Shown here piece by piece: positions 8,876 to 16,714 of a DNA stretch of 47,915 nt. The translations under genes were made by a program, and so were the position numbers. Each line of letters opens with the position of its first letter. The stretch's first letter is position 1. This stretch comes from Magnetococcales bacterium (GTDB lineage: Bacteria; Pseudomonadota; Magnetococcia; Magnetococcales; JADFZT01). A model generated the notes under the pieces. It worked only from the letters and a program-made list of their open reading frames with translations. It was not told where the DNA came from and did no database searches. Location: assembly GCA_015232395.1 (NCBI GenBank), contig JADFZT010000034.1, positions 1-47,915 of the forward strand. The letters run 5' to 3'.

Positions 8876-10540
8876 CTATACCGGACGGACCTTCCCATAG
8901 ACTGGCAGTAAACGGGGAGCGGTCCGTTGACGGTCGATTTTGGCGACCGTCAGTTCTTCCAGAAAGGCGTCCAGATGTGAAAGACCAGGCTTTCCTCCAG
9001 CGCCGAATTCCGCTGCAAAACGGGCCGCACCCTCTCCTGCTCGGCGGCCAAAAACCAAAATTTCCAACAAGGCATTCCCCATCAGTCGATTTTTTCCATG
9101 CACCCCACCGGTCACCTCCCCGGCAGCAAACAGGCCCGGCATGTCGGTGGCAGCATCCGTACCGGTCACCACACCGCCATTTTGGTAGTGCAGGGTGGGA
9201 TAGGCCAGCACTGGCCACTTGCGGATGTCAAATCCTTTGCCAATAAACTCTTTGAACCGGCCCGGAAATTCCCGCTCAATGGTGCCTCGACCATGAAGTA
9301 GCTCAATCAAGGGAATGTCCAGCCAAACGCCATTGACACCCCCGGGAGTCTCTACACCGTTATCGTATTCACTGCACTCCCGAATGATCGTGGCGGTGGT
9401 CACATCCCGGGGTTCCAGATTGTGGACAAATTCGTCCCCATGGCGGTTTAAAATCTGTGCCCCCAGCCCGCGAAATTTTTCGGTAAGCAGAAGTCCCAGT
9501 TTTTGTTCAGGGTAGGCCACACCCGTGGGATGGTATTGGCAGGATTGGATGTCCCGCAATGGTAGTCCCGCACGATAGGCGATGGCCAAACCGTCAGCAG
9601 TCGCTCCGTAGTGGTTTGAAGTGGGGAAATCCCTGAAGTGAAGCCGACCAAACCCACCTGTTGCCAGGATGACAGCCTTGGCTCGGACCACCAGGGTCTC
9701 TCCCTGGGGAATCCGCTCCAAAACCACCCCGACTGCCCGTCCATTTTCATCGGTCAGAAGCTCCACCGCCGGGTGAAACTGGATGGTTTCAACACCAAGA
9801 TATTCCGCACGGTCCTGCAAAACCCGCATGATTTCAAGGCCGGTGACATCCCCACAGGAGTGGAGCCGCTTGCGGGAAGTACCTCCACCATGACGGGTTT
9901 TCATCCGCCCCGTGGCATATTTATCAAAAAGCAGTCCCAGCTCTTCCAACCAGCGCAATGTTTCCGGGCCGTCAGTGACCAGAGCCTCCACCATATCGGG
10001 GTCGTTGGTAAAGTGTCCCCCACCCAACACATCCAAAAAGTGCTGAACCGGAGAGTCGCACTCCTGGTCTGCAGCCTGGATGCCCCCTTCGGCCATGATG
10101 GTGTTGGAATCACCAGGGCGCAGCTTGGTGGCGATAGTGACCTTGGCCCCGGCTTCGGCAGCGGTGATGGCTGCTGCCATACCTGCGCCGCCACCGCCAA
10201 TGATCAGCACATCGGTAACGTGATCAGGCTCCTGGGCCAAGCGCTTATCGCTATCTTCGTAGAGCGAAAGCACATTGGCACGGGGCCAGGCTTCCAGAAG
10301 ATCGGCCAACTCCACAGGGGTTTCCATACCCTTGGAAGGTCCCACTCCCAAAGTACGGCGTCCTTCCAGTTGGTAATCGGGATGATACTCTTCCAGCCAA
10401 GCCCGACGGTCGGAAAGGGAAAGCAGGGGAAAGGTTTCACCCCGGAGCAGGCGGGCCAGCCGCTCTTCCCGGGTTTTTTCTACCAGCCGCGCTGATTCCC
10501 TTAAGGATTCAGGTAGCGTATGTGATTGATTGACTGCCAT
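8876..10540 (-). CDS. frdA: Fumarate reductase flavoprotein subunit, non-covalent FAD type
   Basis: A 554-aa flavoprotein of the fumarate reductase/succinate dehydrogenase family. About 108 residues precede the dinucleotide motif [15 protein letters not shown]; this N-terminal extension is unlike E. coli FrdA, where the fold starts almost at once. Active-site features are present: [13 protein letters not shown], the PRDV motif with the proton-relay Arg, HYQNGG and [12 protein letters not shown]. The segment that carries FAD-linked His in covalent enzymes (SHT) reads SNT (Asn146), so FAD is probably bound non-covalently. The ATG at 10540 is 2 nt after the frdB stop; the frame extends 14 codons into frdB, but coupling favours this start. 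It heads the route from fumarate to 2-oxoglutarate with sucCD and korAB downstream. No membrane anchor gene is present. Confidence 0.88.
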   Translation of the reverse strand: MAVNQSHTLPESLRESARLVEKTREERLARLLRGETFPLLSLSDRRAWLEEYHPDYQLEGRRTLGVGPSKGMETPVELADLLEAWPRANVLSLYEDSDKRLAQEPDHVTDVLIIGGGGAGMAAAITAAEAGAKVTIATKLRPGDSNTIMAEGGIQAADQECDSPVQHFLDVLGGGHFTNDPDMVEALVTDGPETLRWLEELGLLFDKYATGRMKTRHGGGTSRKRLHSCGDVTGLEIMRVLQDRAEYLGVETIQFHPAVELLTDENGRAVGVVLERIPQGETLVVRAKAVILATGGFGRLHFRDFPTSNHYGATADGLAIAYRAGLPLRDIQSCQYHPTGVAYPEQKLGLLLTEKFRGLGAQILNRHGDEFVHNLEPRDVTTATIIRECSEYDNGVETPGGVNGVWLDIPLIELLHGRGTIEREFPGRFKEFIGKGFDIRKWPVLAYPTLHYQNGGVVTGTDAATDMPGLFAAGEVTGGVHGKNRLMGNALLEILVFGRRAGEGAARFAAEFGAGGKPGLSHLDAFLEELTVAKIDRQRTAPRLLPVYGKVRPV

Positions 10541-10542
10541 CC

Positions 10543-11286
10543 TCAACCCATCATGATCAGAGTGCGATCTTCGGGAAGCCAAGTCCCGGGGGGCGCATTC
10601 TGGGGTTCGATTTCACGTCTCTGGTAGAGTGCCTGAATCTCCACAGGCTTCATTCGTCTGAGACGTCCGATGACCGCATGGATATCTTCCTTACGGTTTT
10701 TTTCCAAGGCGCGGGTGAGATGTTCCGCTTGGGGTACCTGATGCCGGCCATGGAAAAGGCGGGCTGTCAAGGCGGCGTTGGGCTGGGGAATCTGCCCGGG
10801 ACATCTCAAGGCGCAGGCCTGACACTGAACACAGGTAAAGGATTCCCAGGCCGCCTCCCGGAGTTCCCCCCGTTTGATCATGCCCACATACCCCATGACA
10901 TCAATTCCCACCGGGCAGAGGCGGCTGCACTCGCCGCACATGATGCAGCGGTTGATTTCCGGATAGTAATTCACCACCCGATAGTGGGGGGTCTCCCCTT
11001 CCGGCAGATCCAGGCTGTGACGTACTTTTTTTTGCGGAAAATAGGGCAGAGGCAAAATTTCCATTTCCGCCTGAACCGGTTCCTGACACATCAAGGCGGC
11101 ATGAAACTCGGTCTCGTCAGATATCCGATAAAGCACGGTACAGGCTCCGCAGACGCCGCCACGGCAGCCAACGCCACGCACAAAGCCGATGCCGATCTCT
11201 TCCAGGGCTGAAAGAATGGTGCGCCCGGAGGGAACTTCATGCTTTTCTCCATCGTAGAGGATGGAAACGTGATCTGCTCTGTCCAT
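10543..11286 (-). CDS. frdB: Fumarate reductase iron-sulfur subunit
   Basis: A 247-aa electron-transfer subunit. The N-terminal [2Fe-2S] domain has Cys41, 46, 49 and 67. The C-terminal domain has two complete C-x2-C-x2-C-x3-CP motifs (Cys114/117/120/124 and 152/155/158/162), predicting two [4Fe-4S] clusters. Classical FrdB and SdhB have one [4Fe-4S] and one [3Fe-4S], so this resembles thiol:fumarate reductase or HdrC-type proteins, but it has no C-terminal CCG domain. It is first in the frdBA-sucCD-korAB series. Without a cytochrome b anchor nearby, a soluble enzyme fed by an unknown low-potential donor is likely. Naming as FrdB rather than SdhB is from context. Confidence 0.85.
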   Translation of the reverse strand: MDRADHVSILYDGEKHEVPSGRTILSALEEIGIGFVRGVGCRGGVCGACTVLYRISDETEFHAALMCQEPVQAEMEILPLPYFPQKKVRHSLDLPEGETPHYRVVNYYPEINRCIMCGECSRLCPVGIDVMGYVGMIKRGELREAAWESFTCVQCQACALRCPGQIPQPNAALTARLFHGRHQVPQAEHLTRALEKNRKEDIHAVIGRLRRMKPVEIQALYQRREIEPQNAPPGTWLPEDRTLIMMG

Positions 11287-11783
11287 TCAATCCCATTCCA
11301 AATGATATCGAAGCCTTGAGGCTTCCAGCCAATAGGATATCGCCAGCTCGACCCAGCCATGCAGTCATGCAATCGGGCGTGCCGGGGCTATGAAAGGGTA
11401 TTTAGGGCTGGTTTCAACCGTATTGAGGGATCAGCGTCCGCTCGATGTCCCAGCCCTCTTTATGCCTGGACCGAGGCTGATTCTCTACCATTCAAACATG
11501 GCCGGTTGAGGGAATGAGTTCCTTCCCTGGGAGGTATACCAGGATAGATCAGGAGCCCACCCAACCTTTGCGGCCACATGACCCCACCGGAGTCGGGTCA
11601 GAACAGATATTGGTTGCCCGGGTCAATGGAATGTAGCGGAATGGAAAAACGTTCTTTGGAGCCTTTTCCCATTCCGGGAGGTGGTGCCCGATAACGACTC
11701 CAGACACCCTCGTGACATTCCTTGCCCCCTTCAAAGCATCGGGAGCATGCCACGAACCCCCCCCGGAATCAAGGAAGGGGCGT
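11287..11783. other. 497-nt intergenic region between frdB and the 262-aa gene
   Basis: No convincing gene on either strand; open frames here are short or continue as shadows of the neighbours. It should hold the promoter for the frdB operon, but no clear -35/-10 pair was recognised. A small 6-bp stem with 4-nt loop lies at 11310-11325, just upstream of frdB. A C-rich/G-rich pair near 11760-11782 could form a weak hairpin after the next gene's stop; neither is strong. Confidence 0.4.
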
Positions 11784-12572
11784 TTATTTGCGTAGATCGG
11801 CGAGAAAGGAATGGGCCATGGCGAGGCGAAAAGCCTTGATTTGGTTGCCGGTATGGCGTGAGGCGATGGCCTTGGACTGGTAATGGGCCAGCTGTTCGTC
11901 AAATACCGGATGTTCTTCATCTTTTTGGTAGGAGTCCACCAGATTTTCGAGCTGTTCCACCAGGCTTGAAAGGGTCGTAGGACGGTAACCCCGGACAAAG
12001 TCTGAGAGAAAGATGAGTTTATCGGTTTGGTAGGCGTTGTTCTCTTCCATGGCTGTGAGTGCCTCGGTGAGAAGAGCTATATTGCGTTTATTTTGCCAAA
12101 CCCGCCGCCGAGCCTGAGCGAACGCCCGGTGACGCTCTTCTGATTTTACCAGACGGTTGAGCCTTTCAGCCACTCCCGGGTCTATCTGGCATTCCAGGTT
12201 GAGCAGACGCACAAACCGCTCCAAAACCACCTCGGGCAGCGCCAGTATTCCCTCCTCCTGGCCAAAAGAGAGAGGGCAGGAGAGCTGCTCCTTGGCCAGA
12301 GTGGTCACCAGATCGTTGGTTTCATCAAGAGAGAGGCCACTGCCGGGAAGATGGGGTTCCAGTTCTACCCGTTCCTCCATACCCGGGGTGAAAAGAGGTG
12401 CCAGGAGCAGTTCCTGTTCATACTCCTCCATGGTGGCCAGGCGGTCTTCCGACAAACCTGCGATGGGATCTGTCACACTCAGAGTGGTGGAAATGGTGCT
12501 GGCCACTTTGGCCCGCATGCTGCGGGGGGTGGTGAGCTGGGCTCTCACGGCGTTCAAAAGGTCCATGTTCAT
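11784..12572 (-). CDS. Hypothetical protein, 262 aa
   Basis: Not recognised. The protein is soluble, with no signal peptide or membrane segment, rich in Leu, Glu and Gln, and looks largely helical. The C-terminal half (about 140-262) is charged and may form coiled coil (SEERHRAFAQARRRVWQNKR and following). A weak AGGGA ribosome site lies about 10 nt before the ATG at 12572; ATG at 12566 is an alternative. It follows the membrane glycosyltransferase gene by 61 nt on the same strand, so co-transcription is likely. Frame length and the lack of a better overlapping frame support it as real. Confidence 0.7.
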   Translation of the reverse strand: MNMDLLNAVRAQLTTPRSMRAKVASTISTTLSVTDPIAGLSEDRLATMEEYEQELLLAPLFTPGMEERVELEPHLPGSGLSLDETNDLVTTLAKEQLSCPLSFGQEEGILALPEVVLERFVRLLNLECQIDPGVAERLNRLVKSEERHRAFAQARRRVWQNKRNIALLTEALTAMEENNAYQTDKLIFLSDFVRGYRPTTLSSLVEQLENLVDSYQKDEEHPVFDEQLAHYQSKAIASRHTGNQIKAFRLAMAHSFLADLRK

Positions 12573-12633
12573 CTTGATTTATCCCTGCAAGGCTGGAATG
12601 ACGGCTAAAAATCGCTTCGGAAAGACCTGACAC

Positions 12634-14793
12634 TTACCAAGCCCCTCCCCTCTGTTGGAATCGATCCTGGGGCTGAGGTTCCATCAGAAACAGCCTGGGC
12701 GAAAATATTTTCAACGGTTTACCAGAGCCTTCAAAGAGCAAACGAAACGCTCCAAACCCCCTGGGAAGCCAGCTCCAGAGGGTGGCCTCCTGCTGCCGAC
12801 GCATGGCAATCACCTCCCCCATATAGCGTTTGACCGGTGGTTTTTTATCTTGGTCTAGCCCCTCCTCCATCGGCCAACCCAGGAGATAAACCTTTACCCC
12901 AGCACGCATTTCAGTCATTTGCACGCCAAACCGGACCTGAATCAGACGCTCTTGCGGCAAGGGGTTGGCGTTGGGCCGTTCAAGCAGAGGTGTGGTGCCG
13001 GAGTAGAGTTGTTTTCCCCGACTGACCAGCCAGCCCCCCCGTTCGGATAGAACAGCTGCCTGGGAGTCGTCGGAGCCACCAAAGGACCATCCCGGGGGGA
13101 GATCAGCGGTGATTTCAGTGGCTGGACGTGGGGTGACTGAAGGGCCGACCCGATAGGCTTCGGTGAGAAAAAAGTGCCTGCGGTGGCGGAAAATCGGGCT
13201 TTGGTGCTCAACCAGATGGTCGTAGGGGCGGATCAGCGTATCTGTCCGTTCGCCATACTCCAGATCGTCATAGTTATAGCGTCGCCAATCCATCACCAGA
13301 TAGCCCGGCTGAGGAAAAGTGGGGTCCATCTTGGCGTGGTGCCACCCTTTTGTTTCCGGCAACAGCAATTTCATCACCCGGGCAGCTCCCCCCCCCAGAT
13401 AAAGCGTCCCGGCGGTCTCTCCACGGTGGGCCATATCCTGCCGGATCGCATCAGCAGTGGCAATATAAGCATCATTCCCATTTTTGGCCAAATATTTAAA
13501 CTGGTTGACTACCATGAGGTTAAAAAGAACCAGTACCAGGGGGGCAGCCAGGATTAAAAAAGGGGCGGGCCGCACCAGCCATGAAAGTCGCAAGTTGGCA
13601 GCCAGGTTGCGAAAGTTGGAAGTAGCGGACCAGTTCAGCAAAAAGAGAAAAAATTCCACCGCCGCCAGATAAAAGAGCGGGGCTACGGTCAGATATTGGC
13701 GGACACTTTCCCGCATGGCCGGGACTGGCGGGTGCCAGCTTTTCATGGTGAAGGCGATAAAACCGAAAGCCAACATAAACACAATGATTTTAGGGGGGTT
13801 GACTCGCTTGCGCAGGTTGCCAAGCCACACCATCGCTCCGAGGAAACCAAACAAATGGAAAAATATTTCACCGCTGCCGGTGTTGTAGAGCATCTTCGGA
13901 TAGCGCAAAACAACCAGCCCCAAGGTGGAGAGCCACTGGGAGAGTGAAATCGTGGGTTGCGCAGCCACACTTTTGACTTTGGCCAGAGTGGGCGCTGTGG
14001 GCGTAAAGATGGTCCCCACCACCCGCCCGGTTTTTTGGCTGTAGCCCAAGAGCGCTTTGATGCGGATGAAGGGATCGTCAAAAACGATGGCCAGGTGGAT
14101 CAGTTCCAAAAGCCCGCCAAGCCCCATGCCCAAAATAAGAAAGAGCGTCACCTGTTTGCGGTGTGGACTCCAAAGGGCGGTCACCACCCCGGCCACCACA
14201 TAGACGGCAAAGGTGACCCGCACCGATACCGCTGCCCACAGCAACAGCCCTCCCAGGAAGGCGACAATCAGGGCTTTGGGATCAAATGGGGGGCTCCCTT
14301 CCCTGAGACGCCCCGCCCAGGCCACCGCACCCAGCCCCAAAAGCGCCAGGGAAATCCCCAGATTATCCGGTAGCAATCGGGTGCCTGACAAAATGTAGGG
14401 GTAGCTCGTCACCCATAGCACTACCATCAGGAGTGCTACTCGGTCGTTGCTGAAGGCTTTGGTGAAAAACCAGATAGCCAGGAGAGAGAGCAGGGCGTGG
14501 AGATGAATGGTGCCGTAAAAGGCCTCCACCGTGGGGCCCAGTAGCAAGACCATGAGCTGGATGGACCAGATCAATACCGAGCGCAAAGCCCCGGGACCGA
14601 TCTGGTCAGCACTGGGGAGCAGCTCTCGGGTGGCATAGGTGAAATAGGTCAGATCGTCGGTATTGGCCGGTTGTTGATAAAACCAGACCCGTAACCCCAT
14701 CCCCACCATCCCCAACAGCAGCATGAGCCAAACTGCCCAGCGGTCAAAGGGATGGTTGGGAGCGTGGAAAAAGCCAGCCAGTTTTTGATTCAT
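12634..14793 (-). CDS. Membrane glycosyltransferase, GT-C fold (GT39/ArnT-like)
   Basis: About 719 aa. The N-terminal ~430 residues contain roughly ten hydrophobic helices. The first periplasmic loop has NTDDLTYFTYA, matching the acidic DD/DE motif of GT-C transferases that use polyprenyl-phosphate sugars (PMT, ArnT). The C-terminal ~270 residues are soluble and probably periplasmic. The acceptor and sugar cannot be inferred. The frame extends to a TTG at 14844, but the ATG at 14793 (MNQKLAGFF) is preferred as the more usual start; neither has a strong ribosome site. It lies downstream of the por terminator, so it should have its own promoter between about 14800 and 14930. Confidence 0.72.
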   Translation of the reverse strand: MNQKLAGFFHAPNHPFDRWAVWLMLLLGMVGMGLRVWFYQQPANTDDLTYFTYATRELLPSADQIGPGALRSVLIWSIQLMVLLLGPTVEAFYGTIHLHALLSLLAIWFFTKAFSNDRVALLMVVLWVTSYPYILSGTRLLPDNLGISLALLGLGAVAWAGRLREGSPPFDPKALIVAFLGGLLLWAAVSVRVTFAVYVVAGVVTALWSPHRKQVTLFLILGMGLGGLLELIHLAIVFDDPFIRIKALLGYSQKTGRVVGTIFTPTAPTLAKVKSVAAQPTISLSQWLSTLGLVVLRYPKMLYNTGSGEIFFHLFGFLGAMVWLGNLRKRVNPPKIIVFMLAFGFIAFTMKSWHPPVPAMRESVRQYLTVAPLFYLAAVEFFLFLLNWSATSNFRNLAANLRLSWLVRPAPFLILAAPLVLVLFNLMVVNQFKYLAKNGNDAYIATADAIRQDMAHRGETAGTLYLGGGAARVMKLLLPETKGWHHAKMDPTFPQPGYLVMDWRRYNYDDLEYGERTDTLIRPYDHLVEHQSPIFRHRRHFFLTEAYRVGPSVTPRPATEITADLPPGWSFGGSDDSQAAVLSERGGWLVSRGKQLYSGTTPLLERPNANPLPQERLIQVRFGVQMTEMRAGVKVYLLGWPMEEGLDQDKKPPVKRYMGEVIAMRRQQEATLWSWLPRGFGAFRLLFEGSGKPLKIFSPRLFLMEPQPQDRFQQRGGAW

Positions 14794-14929
14794 GAAAAGC
14801 CGTCTCGAAACCGGGGGTTGGGGTGATTCTGACGTGGTGAACAACCATGGCCCGGCACCAGGGTGAAAATCATGGAGTCAAAGAGTGATGGGCACCCCTG
14901 CATTATGTCGAATCGAAGAGAGTTTGCCA

Positions 14930-14968
14930 GAAATAAAACGCCGCCAACCCTTCTAGGGTGGCGGCGTT
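14930..14968 (-). terminator. Rho-independent terminator of the por operon
   Basis: On the minus strand a GC-rich stem (AACGCCGCC paired with GGCGGCGTT, with further pairing inside) is followed directly by TTTTATTT. It begins about 37 nt past the porB-like stop codon. Stem, position and T tract all fit an intrinsic terminator. Confidence 0.9.
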
Positions 14969-15004
14969 TGGATTCAGCAGTCATCGTGGATCAAGAGCAG
15001 AGGG

Positions 15005-16636
15005 TTATTTTTTTTCAGCCTCTTCCCGATCCTTGTTTTTCACTCCGGCCAGTTCTTGCAGCAGGTGCCAGTTTTCCAGACGTTCCTGTTGAGAACGGAG
15101 CAGGGTGTCACTGGGATTGCCATCCTTGTCGAAATGTTTCTGGAAGCGACCCTCGGTTCTGGCAAAGGAGATGAAATCAACTTTCTCCAGACCTTCCTTG
15201 GTTTTCCGGTGGTGCCAGTCACGGTTGACCGAAGGGTTGCCCTGCAGAGAGATACGGGAGGCCAAGGTGGGGCCACCGTCGGGATTGTAGGTAAAGACGG
15301 GAAATGCTCTGGATTCCACCGCCAAGCTCCCCTGCTCACAGGAGACATCGTCCGCCACCTGATGTTCCGGCTGACAGGTGGTGTAGACGTTGATCACCGC
15401 CGGGCCGTTGTAGTCCAGGGCCTGCTCTACCGATTTGTAGAAGTGGTTGATCATGGGGCCGGTGGTCTGCACCACAAAGGTGTTGGGGTGCATCATGGCG
15501 ATATTGGCAATTTCCTTGCGGCGCTCCATCTTGCCGGGGACCGCCTTGCCATGAACCGACAGCTTGGCATTTTGACCGATATAGGTCGCGGTAGAGGCCT
15601 GACCACCGGTATTGGAGTAGACCTGGGTATCGAGCACCAGGGCTTTGATGTTCATGCCGGAAGCCAGCATCCGGGAGAGCGCCTGGAAGCCGATATCGAG
15701 CATGGCACCATCCCCACCAAACACCAGGATGTGATGTCCCTCACGACCGGTTTGATCCCAATGGGCGCGGATGCCCATGGCCACAGCCGGGGCATTTTCA
15801 AACAGGGAGTTGGTCCAGGGTACCCGGAAGGGGTTGTAGGGATAGGTGGAGCCGTAGACCGTGTTGCAGCCGGTAGCCGCCACGATGCCGTAGTTTTGGC
15901 CCACTTTTTCGGCGGTGATTGCCAGCAACTGGCGGATTGCCGATGTTTCGCCACAGCCCATGCAGGAACCACCACCACCAACAAACTGGTTGGCGGACTC
16001 CTTGAGCATCAGGTCCACCTTGAGGCGGGGATTGACATATTCCGCAGGGGTATCGCCAATGCGTTTATAGGCTTCCCAGATGGTGAAATAGTTGGGCAGG
16101 TTGTCCCGGGTCTTTTTAATCATCTTGAGGGCGTCGTGCTCACCACAAGCCACCACGCACTCGCCGCACCCCTTACACTTGGTGGGGTCGGTAAAGATGC
16201 CAAACCACGCGCCACCAGGGGCGTTGGGATCCTTGGCCTTTTTCTTTTCGTAGGTTTTCCAGAATTTGGTGGTCTTGACCAGCTGGCTCTCAATGAGGCT
16301 TCTGTCTTCGGGATCTGAAAGCCCGGACATGTCCTCTTCCAGGGTCTCCGGTGTGATCACCCGCCCCCAGATGGCTGAGTCGGGGCAGTTTTGTACGCAC
16401 TCCATACAAGCGACGCAGTTTTCCGCATAATATTCCGGCAGATCCGGGGCGATGTAGGAAAAATCCCGGTAGGAGCCGGTAGCGGCTGGAACCAGAGAGG
16501 CTCCCACAAAGCTATCAGCAGGCTGACCAGAGCCTGCACCGGTGTTATAGGCCTCAATGATGTCCCGCGCCCGCTTGGCGTCATACCACTGGGGGGTCGC
16601 CTGGGTATAGATCTTGGCGTTTTGTTCCTGACTCAT
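15005..16636 (-). CDS. porB: Pyruvate:ferredoxin oxidoreductase, fused delta-beta chain
   Basis: A 543-aa protein with two parts. The N-terminal ferredoxin (delta) region has two [4Fe-4S] motifs (Cys74/77/80/84 and Cys154/157/160/164). The C-terminal ThDP (beta) domain starts with SCMGCGET (Cys225/228) and holds GGDGAMLDIGFQAL and the NTGGQAS segment. These are domains V and VI of single-chain NifJ-type enzymes, in the same order. A GGAGG ribosome site is 6 nt before the ATG. It lies 78 nt after the alpha-gamma gene. Together they would reductively carboxylate acetyl-CoA to pyruvate in autotrophy, or oxidise pyruvate. The C-terminal ~100 residues are highly charged. Confidence 0.92.
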   Translation of the reverse strand: MSQEQNAKIYTQATPQWYDAKRARDIIEAYNTGAGSGQPADSFVGASLVPAATGSYRDFSYIAPDLPEYYAENCVACMECVQNCPDSAIWGRVITPETLEEDMSGLSDPEDRSLIESQLVKTTKFWKTYEKKKAKDPNAPGGAWFGIFTDPTKCKGCGECVVACGEHDALKMIKKTRDNLPNYFTIWEAYKRIGDTPAEYVNPRLKVDLMLKESANQFVGGGGSCMGCGETSAIRQLLAITAEKVGQNYGIVAATGCNTVYGSTYPYNPFRVPWTNSLFENAPAVAMGIRAHWDQTGREGHHILVFGGDGAMLDIGFQALSRMLASGMNIKALVLDTQVYSNTGGQASTATYIGQNAKLSVHGKAVPGKMERRKEIANIAMMHPNTFVVQTTGPMINHFYKSVEQALDYNGPAVINVYTTCQPEHQVADDVSCEQGSLAVESRAFPVFTYNPDGGPTLASRISLQGNPSVNRDWHHRKTKEGLEKVDFISFARTEGRFQKHFDKDGNPSDTLLRSQQERLENWHLLQELAGVKNKDREEAEKK

Positions 16637-16714
16637 GGGTTGCCTCCGAAACGGGTACCGGGCATTTGGTATGCCCGGTTCCGATTGTGTGCTTTAGATG
16701 ACCCGACTGTTGCT

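Noticed and set aside
8793-9218. Upstream extension of sucC
   Set aside because: It lies over the C-terminal part of frdA in another frame and has no homology; the family start is the ATG at 8792.
11549-11998. Minus-strand open frame in the frdB downstream region
   Set aside because: It overlaps the 262-aa gene in another frame, with Trp/Pro-rich composition and no ribosome site.
15056-16318. Plus-strand open frame opposite the porB-like gene
   Set aside because: Antisense shadow; His/Gly-rich composition typical of such frames here.
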